Shown one piece after another: positions 25,205 through 33,749 of a stretch of 43,414 nt of DNA (position 1 is the first letter of the stretch; each line of letters opens with the position of its first letter). The stretch lies in NCBI GenBank assembly GCA_016281915.1, contig JAEEJO010000062.1:1-43414 (forward strand). Reading direction: 5' to 3'. The stretch comes from Clostridiales bacterium. Lineage in GTDB: Bacteria; Bacillota; Clostridia; Oscillospirales; UBA644. The notes under the pieces are model-generated. The model did not search any database. It was not told the origin of the DNA and was given only the letters and a program-made list of their open reading frames with translations. The position numbers and the translations under genes were made by a program.

Positions 25205-26899
25205 TCAATCCGCAAAAAGGGGCATGAGAGAAAACGAATCTCCGTCGAAAAGACCGAAAGTGGTGAGTTTGATGTGAGGAATGACGGGAAGGCTGATAAA
25301 TGACATGCGCATGAACGGTTCGGAACCTTCCGGGCAGCCGAGCTTGTGAGACGCCTCTTTTATGGAAAGATTCAACTGCGCGCATGTATGCGCATCCGCA
25401 TCGCTCATGATACCAGCGACCGGCAAGGGCATATTGCTTATAACGCTGCCGTTATCAACAGCGCACAGGCCTCCTCCGGCCATTATCACCGTGTTTGCAG
25501 CAAGAGTCATATCCTTTTCGTTTGTTCCTATAACGATGAGATTGTGAGAATCGTGAGCGACAGATGATGCTATAGCGCCTGATTTAAGACCTATTCCGTT
25601 GATGAAAGCTACCCCGACATGTCCCGTATGTTTATGTCTTTCGATCACTGCGATCTTAAGGATATCCCTATCGGTATCTATGCCGTTGTTTTTTGAAAAA
25701 TCGAGCTGTTCGACGCCTTTTTCCGTAATAATACTGCGTCTGAATGCTTTTATTATATTGCAGTCGCGTTTTTCATTGCAGGCGATGATGAAATCGGATT
25801 CTTTAAGATAATCAAGGTCGAAAGAACGGCGGACGGTCTTTTCGAGCTTTTCATCTGCCGAAGGCACTTCGAAAGGAAGCGCTTCGCCGTTTTTCGCAAC
25901 AAGTCTGCCGTTTTTGTAAACGCTGCTGACGGAAACGGTGTCAAGGTCATCAAGGATGATAAGATCGGCGGCATATCCGGGGGCGACCGCGCCTGTATTT
26001 TTGAGTCCGAAATAACGTGCAGCATTGAAGGACGCCATTTTAATGGCGGTCAAAGGAGATTTTCCGCGTTTCACGGCAATTCTGACGGCATCGTCTATAT
26101 GTCCCCTTTCAAGGAGGTCAGCGGGATGTTTATCGTCCGAAACGAGCATACAGCGTTCAGACCACGGTTTTTCGAAAAGAGGAAGAAGATCAACGAGGTT
26201 TTTTGCTGCGGTGCCCTGTCTGATCATGACCATCTGCCCTTTGCGGATACGTTCGACTGCTTCTTCTGCCGAAGAGCACTCGTGATCATCGTAAATACCG
26301 GCAGATATATATTTATCGAGATCGCGGCCGGATAAAAGCGGGGCATGACCGTTAATGACGGCGCCGTGAGCCTTTGCAGCCTCGATTTTTTTGAGATCGC
26401 TTTCGTTGCCGTAAATAACCCCGGGATAATCCATCATTTCGGCGAGACCGAGGACGCGGGGATGAGAATAGAATTCTTCGAGGTCTTCTGCGGTAAGAAC
26501 TGCCCCGGACTCATCAAAAGACGTGGCAGGAACACAGGAAGGAAGCATTATATAGACCGTAAGCGGGAGGTTTTCGCTTTTTTCGAGCATATAGCGTATA
26601 CCGTCTTTTCCGCAAACGTTGGCTATTTCATGAGGGTCTGCGATAACAGCAGTAGTTCCGTGAGGAACACATACTCTTGCAAACTCATACGGTGTGAGCA
26701 TCGTGCTTTCGATATGAATATGTCCGTCTATAAAGCCGGGACATATATATTTCCCGGTAAGGTCTGCGGTAACGTCCGCGGGAACATCGGAGTAATCCCC
26801 TACTCCGACTATCTTCGCGTCTTCGATAACGACGTCTTTTTTTTCAAGCTCTTCCGTAAAAACATTTACGACATAAGCGTTTTTCAGAATTGTTTTCAT
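25205..26899 (-). CDS. ade: Adenine deaminase
   Basis: This 564-residue amidohydrolase converts adenine to hypoxanthine and ammonia in purine salvage. Metal and family motifs: G-H-I-H-I-E-S-T near residue 60, A-D-P-H-E-I-A-N near 90, N-G-H-A-P near 185, D-D-H-E-C-S near 207 and S-D-D-K-H-P-A-D near 256. The C-terminal adenine-deaminase domain is complete. Length matches the bacterial Ade family. It begins 19 nt after the glycyl-radical enzyme stop and is the last gene of the operon. The ribosome binding site is poor (GGGG), so expression may rely on coupling. The link between purine salvage and the upstream genes is not obvious. Confidence 0.95.
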   Translation of the reverse strand: MKTILKNAYVVNVFTEELEKKDVVIEDAKIVGVGDYSDVPADVTADLTGKYICPGFIDGHIHIESTMLTPYEFARVCVPHGTTAVIADPHEIANVCGKDGIRYMLEKSENLPLTVYIMLPSCVPATSFDESGAVLTAEDLEEFYSHPRVLGLAEMMDYPGVIYGNESDLKKIEAAKAHGAVINGHAPLLSGRDLDKYISAGIYDDHECSSAEEAVERIRKGQMVMIRQGTAAKNLVDLLPLFEKPWSERCMLVSDDKHPADLLERGHIDDAVRIAVKRGKSPLTAIKMASFNAARYFGLKNTGAVAPGYAADLIILDDLDTVSVSSVYKNGRLVAKNGEALPFEVPSADEKLEKTVRRSFDLDYLKESDFIIACNEKRDCNIIKAFRRSIITEKGVEQLDFSKNNGIDTDRDILKIAVIERHKHTGHVGVAFINGIGLKSGAIASSVAHDSHNLIVIGTNEKDMTLAANTVIMAGGGLCAVDNGSVISNMPLPVAGIMSDADAHTCAQLNLSIKEASHKLGCPEGSEPFMRMSFISLPVIPHIKLTTFGLFDGDSFSLMPLFAD

Positions 26900-26918
26900 T
26901 GAGGACCCCGTCTTTCCG

Positions 26919-29117
26919 TTAATATGAAAATCTTGCGATCATTTCGTCCTGTAGTGCTCGCGGCAGATCGACAAAGTGTGCTGAAACGCCCCACATACGA
27001 ACAATAAGATCTTTATACTTTTCGGGTTCTTTCTGTGCTTTTTTCAGCGCTTCGACATCAAGGACGTTAGGCTGATGCTGAAGTCCTCCGTCGGCGAAAT
27101 AAGCAGTCAGAAGTTTTCTGAATATTTCAGAACCTCCGTTGCCTTTGAATACAGAAGCAAAGTAATTGACCATAACGCAGTAGTTCCACTGAACAAGCAT
27201 ATGATCGACCTTTGAGGCTGATCTGAGCGCGGCAGTCGGTCCGTTTTTCATAGTTCCGTTTTCGGGAGTAAGCGTAACTGTGACAGGCATGCCCGCCTTG
27301 CGGCCTTCCGGCGTAGCCATAAGTCCGGAACCGGTCGGAACGGGATGAGGCTGGTGAATGCCTCCGAGAACTCTGCCGCCTGCGTAGGTGGTATATTTTT
27401 CGCACTCGGTAAGGCAGAATTCAAACAGATCTTTAGCGATACCGTCAACATAGTCATCGTCATTGCCCCATTTCGGGCTGTTCCAGAGAATATTTCGCAT
27501 CACTTCGCCGTCTGCGCCGGCATAATCGGACTTGCATGCGGAATAAACTTCCGCGAGCGTATATTTTTTGTCGTCAAAAACGGCTTTTTTGATCGCTGCA
27601 AGCGAGTTGACGCATTCGGTGTCTGTTCCGAAGATGAATCCTTTTTCTTTTATCGGATACGGCTCATATATAACGTCCAATGCATTTTCGATACATCCGT
27701 GGTAAAGAGCGCTGAGATAAGGGAGAGGAGCCATCGGGCTGTTGCCGCCTCTGTCAGGAGGAAGCTGACGGTTTTTTATTCCGTCAAAATATTCGTCATA
27801 GTCGCCTCTGCCGTATGTGAGGACATGTTTTTGCGCAGTGTTGAATCTTTCAACAGCCATTTTTATGCGGTGTGCAATCTCGGATTTCAGCGTGCTGATC
27901 AGTTCATCAAAAGAGCTGAAATCGGTTCTTTTTTCAAGAATTCCCATAAGAACACGGACGAGAGAAACCTCGGAAACGATCCAGAAATCGCCCTTGCCGG
28001 GTATATTTATATCCTGACACAGATCAAATCCGTATTCTCTTGCATCTTCTGCAGGCAATCCGATATGTATAAGGCTTTCGACGAAAAGATCATCATTATA
28101 ATAAGAAACGAAATTGCATCCGTTTACGGTAAGTTCCGATGCTTTTTCAAGAAATTCAGGCGGATTTTTGCTGTTTACACGAAGATTCAACTCCGGTTCG
28201 GGCAAACGTATCCTTCCCGCAGCGTCAAGGAACATCATCGTTACGGGATTTACGGCGCTTTCACCGTTCGCAAGAACGCCTCCGAGGGTGACAACGAGCT
28301 GAGCGTTATATTTTCCGTAATACGGGTCTTTAACGTCGACCTGGTCGTACATTTTGAGAAGCAGACAGTCGATTATCTGCTGAGCCTCGGTACGAGGCGT
28401 GTCCTTCAGATATTTGCCGAGGATCACGTCAAGTCTTCCGTAATTGATAAACTGGAAGCTTTCTATCATAGTGCCGAGATGGGCGAACCATAAAAGCTGA
28501 ACAGCTTCACGGAACGTATCCGGAACGCCGCCGCTTATCTTTTTGCAGATACGCGATATTTCGTCAAGCTCATTTTTTTCTTCGGGATCGTTTGCCTTTT
28601 CCGCAAGCTGCTCTGCCTCGCGGGAAAAACGAAGGATAAGATTTTTAAGCCCAGAATATGCGATTACGACACTCGAGAGAAATTCACGGTTTACAGGCTT
28701 CAGAGAAGGATCTTTTTCTTTTTCGAGGGCGCTGTTGATGATTCCGTCGATACCTTTTGAAAGGATGATCGAAAGGTCGGGCGTAAAGTGGGTTTTATTG
28801 CTGTAACTCTGATCGCATCCGAAAAGAGCGATATCGTTTTCATTAATATATCTGACAGGATTGTAAAGCCTGTATGCGAACAGGTCGTGTCCGTCTTCGT
28901 TGCCGTCAAGAGGGGCAAGGAATGTTTTGGTGCCTACTATCAGTTCTTTCGGTCCGATATAGACTGGCATATTGTCGAATATCCATTTCAGACCGAGCGC
29001 TTTTCTTTCGGCGATACTGACCGGTTCATCTGCAACAGAAACGGAAGGCATCGGGGTTCTGCGACATTTATTGGCGCCTGACAGCGTCTGCTCTTTAAGA
29101 AATTCTGTTCGTGTCAT
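26919..29117 (-). CDS. Divergent glycyl-radical enzyme (pyruvate formate-lyase superfamily), substrate unknown
   Basis: This 732-residue protein has the PFL-like barrel and a C-terminal glycyl-radical domain. Expected superfamily blocks include F-R-E-A-V-Q-L-L-W-F near residue 202 and Y-G-R-L-D-V-I-L-G-K-Y near 226. The active-site Cys sits at about residue 367 in G-F-D-L-C-Q-D, where most relatives have G-C-V-E; thus Leu replaces Gly and Asp replaces the catalytic Glu. The radical glycine is about 710, 22 residues from the end, in R-M-W-G-V-S rather than the usual R-V-x-G-Y. It is preceded by its activase with a 15-nt gap. It is probably active but acts on an unrecognised substrate; it is clearly not ordinary PflB. 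Oxygen sensitivity implies an anaerobe. Confidence 0.85.
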   Translation of the reverse strand: MTRTEFLKEQTLSGANKCRRTPMPSVSVADEPVSIAERKALGLKWIFDNMPVYIGPKELIVGTKTFLAPLDGNEDGHDLFAYRLYNPVRYINENDIALFGCDQSYSNKTHFTPDLSIILSKGIDGIINSALEKEKDPSLKPVNREFLSSVVIAYSGLKNLILRFSREAEQLAEKANDPEEKNELDEISRICKKISGGVPDTFREAVQLLWFAHLGTMIESFQFINYGRLDVILGKYLKDTPRTEAQQIIDCLLLKMYDQVDVKDPYYGKYNAQLVVTLGGVLANGESAVNPVTMMFLDAAGRIRLPEPELNLRVNSKNPPEFLEKASELTVNGCNFVSYYNDDLFVESLIHIGLPAEDAREYGFDLCQDINIPGKGDFWIVSEVSLVRVLMGILEKRTDFSSFDELISTLKSEIAHRIKMAVERFNTAQKHVLTYGRGDYDEYFDGIKNRQLPPDRGGNSPMAPLPYLSALYHGCIENALDVIYEPYPIKEKGFIFGTDTECVNSLAAIKKAVFDDKKYTLAEVYSACKSDYAGADGEVMRNILWNSPKWGNDDDYVDGIAKDLFEFCLTECEKYTTYAGGRVLGGIHQPHPVPTGSGLMATPEGRKAGMPVTVTLTPENGTMKNGPTAALRSASKVDHMLVQWNYCVMVNYFASVFKGNGGSEIFRKLLTAYFADGGLQHQPNVLDVEALKKAQKEPEKYKDLIVRMWGVSAHFVDLPRALQDEMIARFSY

Positions 29118-29132
29118 ATTGATCTCTCACTT

Positions 29133-29960
29133 TCAGATAATTTTGATATTTCTGTCAATAAATACTTTTTCAAATGATCTCAGGTCGTCATCCGGTATTT
29201 TTTTATGTATGTCAAATCCGTATTCCATTCCGAGCGCGGTGTATTTATCTGCACCGAAAGAATGATACGGCATCAGAGTGACCTGTTCAACGGAAGACAG
29301 CGACGAAACGATATCCGCTATGGCTTCGATCTCCCCGATACTGTCGTTGAAACCGGGAATGACCGGAGTGCGGATCCAGATCCTTTTGCCGAGGGATGAG
29401 AGCTTTTTGAGATTGTCAAGGATTAAAGCATTGTCCCTGCCCGTAAAACGTTTATGGATAGCTGGATCTGCGCATTTGATATCGTAAAGATAGATATCGC
29501 ACACATCTAGAGTTTTTTCAAATGACTGCCACGGAACGCACCCTGAAGTGTCTATCGCACACGTAAATCCGTTATTTTTTATCTGTTTTGCGACCGCTGC
29601 GACGAAATCAGCCTGCAAAAGGCATTCGCCGCCAGAAAAAGTGACGCCTCCGTCGGAACCGTAAAAAACAGCGTCTTTAAGGATTGCTTTCGTTGCCTCT
29701 TCTTCGTCGATGTCTTTACCGCAGACGCAAAGCGCTTTCGTAGGACAGTTTTCCGCGTCGGACAGAGAATCCCGCTTATTGCATCTGCCGCAGCCGATAC
29801 ACTTTTCTTTGTAATAACTGAGCTGCTTTTTCGGTGAAAGTCCCTCGGGATTATGACACCACAGGCAGCGAAGAGGACAGCCTTTCATAAACACGGTCGT
29901 GCGGATACCCGGGCCGTCGTGAACGGAAAAGCGCTGAATATCAAATACAGTTCCTTTCAA
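29133..29960 (-). CDS. Glycyl-radical enzyme activase (radical SAM), TTG start
   Basis: This 275-residue radical-SAM enzyme abstracts a hydrogen from the partner enzyme's glycine. The SAM cluster motif is C-P-L-R-C-L-W-C near residues 29-36. An inserted ferredoxin-like 4Fe-4S site follows: C-I-G-C-G-R-C with a later C-P. T-F-S-G-G-E and Y-D-I-K are further family motifs. Length and inserted cluster fit activases of non-PflB glycyl-radical enzymes. The start is TTG at 29958-29960: CAGGAGG is 9 nt upstream, and the nearest upstream ATG (29978-29980) is out of frame with an early stop. It lies 37 nt after glgB and 15 nt before the glycyl-radical enzyme. Confidence 0.92.
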   Translation of the reverse strand: MKGTVFDIQRFSVHDGPGIRTTVFMKGCPLRCLWCHNPEGLSPKKQLSYYKEKCIGCGRCNKRDSLSDAENCPTKALCVCGKDIDEEEATKAILKDAVFYGSDGGVTFSGGECLLQADFVAAVAKQIKNNGFTCAIDTSGCVPWQSFEKTLDVCDIYLYDIKCADPAIHKRFTGRDNALILDNLKKLSSLGKRIWIRTPVIPGFNDSIGEIEAIADIVSSLSSVEQVTLMPYHSFGADKYTALGMEYGFDIHKKIPDDDLRSFEKVFIDRNIKII

Positions 29961-29997
29961 TTCGTTTGTCCTCCTGTCATATCTGTTTTCGGTGTTA

Positions 29998-31983
29998 TCA
30001 AAGTTTTTTCATGCACAGCGCCGTCCGAGAAGGAAGGTATATCTGAAGCTTAGGATTATTTTCAGAGTCGTTGGCTGCGGTGTAAACGTAATCAAGAGAT
30101 ACTCTGTCAAATCCGCCGAATCTGCCCTCATCGGTAGAAAGGATCGTTTTATATTTTCCTTCGCCGGGAACCGTAAGCCAGTATCCCTCATATGAATTTA
30201 CCGGGCTGAAATTGAAAACGAACACATAGCCTGCGCACTCATAGGTAAGGACCTGACAGTTTTTATCAATAAACAATGCCTTTGCCGTTTTTTTAAGAAT
30301 GCCTTTATTTCTGATAAAGTGGATCATTTCTTTATCGAATTCGTTGAGAAAACGATATTTCAGCGTAGTGTCATCAATAAGATGCCACTGTCTTCTGCTG
30401 TAAAAGCTGCTCCAGCCGTTGCCTTCTCTGGGGAAATCGACCCATTCTGGATGTCCGAACTCATTGCCCATAAAATTCAGATAGCCTTCTCCGCCCGCAG
30501 TCATCGTGATAAAGCGGATCATCTTATGAAGCGCCATGCCGCGATCTATGATGCTGCTTTGCCTGAAAACAGACATATCTGTATACATTGCGCTGTCGCA
30601 AAGACGGAACATTATAGTTTTATCGCCGACAAGAGACTGATCGTGAGACTCTGCATAGCCTACGTTTTTTTCTCCCGGTCTGCTGTTTGTAAGCTCCGCC
30701 CATATATGCCATACGTCCCACTTTTCGTCCGGCTGCTCTTTTATAAGCTTTATCCACATATCCGGCTGACCCATAGCGAGGCGGTAGTCAAAACCTATCC
30801 CGCCCTGTTTTACCGGAAGGCACATCCCGGGCATGCCGGACATATCCTCGGCGACGGTCACCGAATGAGGATTTATCTCCTTTATCAGATCGTTTGCAAG
30901 CTGAAGATAAGTAAGAGCCTCGATATCGGTATTCAATGAAAAATATTTACTGTAATCGGTAAACGAAACGCCGAGCCCGTGGTCGCGGTAGATCATAGAC
31001 GTTACGCCGTCAAAGCGAAAACCGTCAAAACGGAATTCTGTGAGCCAGTATTTGAGATTGGACAGAAGGAAATGGATAACGTCGGTTTTTCCGTAATCAA
31101 AAAGCTTAGTGCCCCAGGCGGGATGTTCACCTCTCTCGCCCTGATGGAAAAACTGATATGAGGTCCCGTCAAACTCGTTTATGCCTTCGACGGTGTTTTT
31201 GGCAGCATGAGAATGAACTACGTCAAGAAGAACAGCTATCCCCATTCCGTGCGCAGCATCGATAAGCGCCTTAAGATCGGAGGATGATCCGAAACGTGAC
31301 GATGCGGCGAAAAAGGACGTGACCTGATAACCGAAAGAAGCATAATAGGGATGTTCCATTACAGCCATGATCTGAATGGCGTTATAGCCGAGATTCTTTA
31401 TTCGCGGCAGCACGTTTTCGCGAAATTCCGAGTATGTTCCTATCCCCTCTTTTTCCTGCGCCATGCCTATATGGCACTCGTAAATGCAAAGTCCCTTTTT
31501 GTCCGCCCTGAAATCGGGATTTTTCCATTCATACAAAGGCAGATATTCAATTACGCCGGTCCAGATAAAGGTAAATGGATCCTGTTCGACGCGCCGTATA
31601 TATAAAGGTATTCTGTCAAGGTAACTGCCGTTATGAAATATAACCGTTTTCACGTGACAGCCGTTATAAAGATAATCTTTTCCCGGAAGGAAGATCTCAA
31701 ATACTCCTCCCCCGATATTCTTAAGTTTCAGAGAGAAACGATCCCAGGAATTCATGTCACCCGTAAGATAAACTTCCTGAGCCGCAGGCGCCCATTCGCG
31801 GTAATACCATCCGTTTTCGGTTTTATGAAAGCCGAAATATTCATGTCCGTTTGCAAAATCCGTCAGAGACGGAACGGAGGAAAGGATCTCATTTTTTTTA
31901 CGTCTGTAGTTTTCCATCCGAAGAGAAATATCTTTTCTGAACGGAATAAGCGCGGGATCGTAATCAAATATTTTATACCGCAT
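29998..31983 (-). CDS. glgB: 1,4-alpha-glucan branching enzyme, eukaryote-type (GH13_8-like)
   Basis: This 661-residue enzyme makes alpha-1,6 branches in glycogen. An N-terminal CBM48-like domain (W-A-P-A-A-Q-E-V-Y-L-T-G-D-M-N-S-W) precedes the GH13 barrel. Catalytic residues are Asp325 (G-F-R-F-D-G-V-T-S-M), Glu379 (V-A-E-D) and Asp448 (E-S-H-D-Q). The G-F-R-F-D-G-V-T-S-M and Y-A-E-S-H-D-Q blocks are those of plant, animal and some bacterial GH13_8 enzymes rather than the usual bacterial GlgB (L-R-V-D-A-V). An all-beta C-terminal domain follows. Start ATG 31981-31983 with GGGGG upstream. First gene of a four-gene operon; no other glycogen genes are in the window. Confidence 0.9.
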   Translation of the reverse strand: MRYKIFDYDPALIPFRKDISLRMENYRRKKNEILSSVPSLTDFANGHEYFGFHKTENGWYYREWAPAAQEVYLTGDMNSWDRFSLKLKNIGGGVFEIFLPGKDYLYNGCHVKTVIFHNGSYLDRIPLYIRRVEQDPFTFIWTGVIEYLPLYEWKNPDFRADKKGLCIYECHIGMAQEKEGIGTYSEFRENVLPRIKNLGYNAIQIMAVMEHPYYASFGYQVTSFFAASSRFGSSSDLKALIDAAHGMGIAVLLDVVHSHAAKNTVEGINEFDGTSYQFFHQGERGEHPAWGTKLFDYGKTDVIHFLLSNLKYWLTEFRFDGFRFDGVTSMIYRDHGLGVSFTDYSKYFSLNTDIEALTYLQLANDLIKEINPHSVTVAEDMSGMPGMCLPVKQGGIGFDYRLAMGQPDMWIKLIKEQPDEKWDVWHIWAELTNSRPGEKNVGYAESHDQSLVGDKTIMFRLCDSAMYTDMSVFRQSSIIDRGMALHKMIRFITMTAGGEGYLNFMGNEFGHPEWVDFPREGNGWSSFYSRRQWHLIDDTTLKYRFLNEFDKEMIHFIRNKGILKKTAKALFIDKNCQVLTYECAGYVFVFNFSPVNSYEGYWLTVPGEGKYKTILSTDEGRFGGFDRVSLDYVYTAANDSENNPKLQIYLPSRTALCMKKL

Positions 31984-32029
31984 ATACCCTTTTCCCCCTT
32001 TCGCGGATTCGAACAGCTTATTTTACTAT

Positions 32030-32058
32030 ATTATACATCATCTGAAGCTTTTTTTCAA
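32030..32058 (-). promoter_or_regulatory. Sigma-A promoter of the glgB operon
   Basis: Minus strand TTGAAA (32053-32058), 17 nt, TATAAT (32030-32035). Confidence 0.75.
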
Positions 32059-32138
32059 GCATAATTCGTATATTTACGATTATTTTTTTTAAATCAGGCG
32101 AAAGGGAAGCGATGATATATAAAAACGATTTTCGGCAC

Positions 32139-32167
32139 TTGAAAACCGTGAAAAAAAATGGTATAAT
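32139..32167 (+). promoter_or_regulatory. Sigma-A promoter for the PAP2 gene
   Basis: TTGAAA (32139-32144), 17 nt, TATAAT (32162-32167), 29 nt before the TTG start. Confidence 0.78.
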
Positions 32168-32196
32168 TAAGAAAGTTTATTAAGGGGGATGACAGT

Positions 32197-33135
32197 TTGT
32201 CTGTTCTATATGCGCTTGAAGGGATAAGAAATCCCGTTTTAGATTTCATTTTCACCGTGCTGACATATTTAGGGGAAGCGGGCGGATTTATTGCAGTCGG
32301 TCTTTTTGTTTACTGGTGCGTGAACAAAAACGAGGGATACTATCTGCTTGCTGTAGGCGGTCTGGGAACAGTAATTAACCAGTTTCTGAAAATGCTGTTC
32401 CTGATCCCGAGACCGTGGATAATCGATCCCGATTTCACTATAGTTGAATCGGCAAGAGCAGGTGCCGTAGGATACTCTTTTCCGAGCGGACATACGCAAT
32501 GTTCCGTAGGTCTTTACTGCGGAATCGCGCTGTGGCATAAAAACAAATTTCTGCGCATTGTATGCATCTTTCTTTGTCTTGCAGTTCCGTTTTCGAGACT
32601 TTATCTGGGAGTTCATACCCCTGCAGACGTCGGCGTATCATTCGTTATTGCGTCTGTTCTTGCCACGGGAGGATATTTCCTTTTCAAAAAGGCTCAAGAC
32701 AAGCCCGTTATCTATGTGTTTGCGATAGTAACCGTATTGATCCTGAATATACTCTATATCTGCTTCCTGTTTTTCCACAGGTTTCTCGACAGCGTTTACA
32801 GTCCGGAAAATATCGCGGAATACAATTCCGCAGTAAAGAACGGATTTACCATTCTCGGAGCTGCTTTGGGGATGATGGCGTCATATATAGTTGGCACTCG
32901 ATTTATCCGTTTTGAAACAAAAGCCGTTTGGTGGGTGCAGATAATTAAGACCGTCGGCGGACTAGCAGTGATCTTTGCAGTGAAGGAACTGCTGAAATAC
33001 CCGGTAAACGCATTATTCGATGCAGATACGTGGGGAACGCTCATAAGATATTTTATAACCGTTTTTATTGCCGGAGCCGTCTGGCCGATGACATTTGGAT
33101 TTTTCTCGAAGATAGAAAGCAAAAAAAATAAATAA
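32197..33135 (+). CDS. PAP2-family membrane phosphatase
   Basis: This 312-residue protein has about seven hydrophobic segments and the three phosphatase motifs: K-M-L-F-L-I-P-R-P near residue 66, P-S-G-H-T near 95, and S-R-L-Y-L-G-V-H-T-P-A-D near 135. It probably dephosphorylates a lipid such as phosphatidic acid, phosphatidylglycerol phosphate or undecaprenyl pyrophosphate at the outer membrane face. The C-terminal half with extra helices is longer than in minimal PAP2 proteins. The start is TTG at 32197-32199: AAGGGGG is about 8 nt upstream and the nearby ATG at 32189 is out of frame. Monocistronic, with its own promoter and terminator. Confidence 0.9.
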   Translation: MSVLYALEGIRNPVLDFIFTVLTYLGEAGGFIAVGLFVYWCVNKNEGYYLLAVGGLGTVINQFLKMLFLIPRPWIIDPDFTIVESARAGAVGYSFPSGHTQCSVGLYCGIALWHKNKFLRIVCIFLCLAVPFSRLYLGVHTPADVGVSFVIASVLATGGYFLFKKAQDKPVIYVFAIVTVLILNILYICFLFFHRFLDSVYSPENIAEYNSAVKNGFTILGAALGMMASYIVGTRFIRFETKAVWWVQIIKTVGGLAVIFAVKELLKYPVNALFDADTWGTLIRYFITVFIAGAVWPMTFGFFSKIESKKNK

Positions 33136-33147
33136 GAAAAACGGATC

Positions 33148-33181
33148 AAGACCGGACGGAACGTTCCGTCCGGTCTTTATT
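33148..33181 (+). terminator. Terminator after the PAP2 gene (perfect 30-bp palindrome)
   Basis: 33148-33162 is exactly complementary to 33163-33177 (axis between 33162 and 33163), giving a very stable stem followed by a short TATTTG tail. It ends only 15 nt before the first zinc-operon operator. Confidence 0.8.
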
Positions 33182-33192
33182 TGATATGAAAT

Positions 33193-33207
33193 TGAAAACT
33201 TTTTTCA
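33193..33207. promoter_or_regulatory. Fur-family operator 1 (upstream of -35)
   Basis: TGAAAAC-T-TTTTTCA, a 7-1-7 inverted repeat with one mismatch, seven nt upstream of the -35 box of the zinc operon promoter. It matches operator 2 in its left half, and the two lie exactly 50 nt apart. Confidence 0.65.
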
Positions 33208-33213
33208 AATTGC

Positions 33214-33242
33214 TTGACAAACGCAAAAAAACATGCTAAAAT
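33214..33242 (+). promoter_or_regulatory. Sigma-A promoter of the zinc-uptake operon
   Basis: TTGACA (33214-33219), 17 nt, TAAAAT (33237-33242). It is bracketed by two palindromic operators, so binding by the encoded regulator would block it. Confidence 0.82.
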
Positions 33243-33257
33243 TGAAAACAGTTTTCA
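33243..33257. promoter_or_regulatory. Fur-family operator 2 (over the transcription start)
   Basis: TGAAAAC-A-GTTTTCA is a perfect 7-1-7 palindrome, the geometry of Fur/Zur/PerR boxes. It begins right after the -10 box and covers the expected start site. Confidence 0.75.
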
Positions 33258-33279
33258 GATTGACGGAGTCTAAACGGAA

Positions 33280-33711
33280 ATGAATGATACAAAATCAAAA
33301 TACAACACGAAGCAGAGAGATCTGATAATTGATTATATCAAAACTATACCGCACTCTCATTTCACGGCGGCAGACATATGCGAGCATTTCAAAAGTCTCG
33401 GCATAAATATCGGTGTTTCTACGGTGTACAGGCATCTGGCAAGACTTGTTGACGAGGGAAGCGTTAAGAAATTCACGATCGATTCTACGTCCTCGGCATG
33501 TTTCGAATACGGAGATGACTGCGACGATGAAGAAGACATATGTTTTCACTGCAAATGCGTAGAATGCGGAAAGCTTATTCATCTGCAATGCGAAGAGATA
33601 AAGGAGATCAGCGAGCACCTTTACAAGGTCCACAATTTTACTATGATCGCGGGAAGAACCGTTTTTTACGGACTCTGCGACGAATGCAGAAGAAATACGG
33701 CCAATAGCTGA
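33280..33711 (+). CDS. zur: Fur-family metal regulator, probably Zur
   Basis: This is a 143-residue repressor. The N-terminal winged helix has H-F-T-A-A-D-I near residue 27 and the recognition helix V-S-T-V-Y-R-H-L near 46. The C-terminal half has the structural zinc cysteines C-V-E-C (about residue 90) and C-D-E-C (about residue 134), plus an acidic/Cys region (D-D-C-D-D-E-E-D) and H-C-K-C. It is the first gene of an operon with zinc ABC transporter genes and is preceded by two matching operators, so zinc-dependent autorepression is the best reading. Ferric or peroxide sensing (Fur, PerR) cannot be excluded by sequence alone. Start ATG 33280-33282. Confidence 0.88.
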   Translation: MNDTKSKYNTKQRDLIIDYIKTIPHSHFTAADICEHFKSLGINIGVSTVYRHLARLVDEGSVKKFTIDSTSSACFEYGDDCDDEEDICFHCKCVECGKLIHLQCEEIKEISEHLYKVHNFTMIAGRTVFYGLCDECRRNTANS

Positions 33712-33749
33712 ACGAATAATTATTCCAACATTGAATTATGGAGGATCAA

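Noticed and set aside
27345..28493. Long open frame (382 codons) on the plus strand inside the glycyl-radical enzyme gene
   Set aside because: It lies wholly antisense to a protein with clear family motifs and an operon context, has no ribosome binding site and its translation has no recognisable domain.
33148..33177. Perfect 30-bp palindrome considered as a regulatory operator of the zinc operon
   Set aside because: It sits right after the PAP2 stop, is GC-rich with a short T tail and shares no sequence with the two TGAAAAC boxes; a terminator explains it better.
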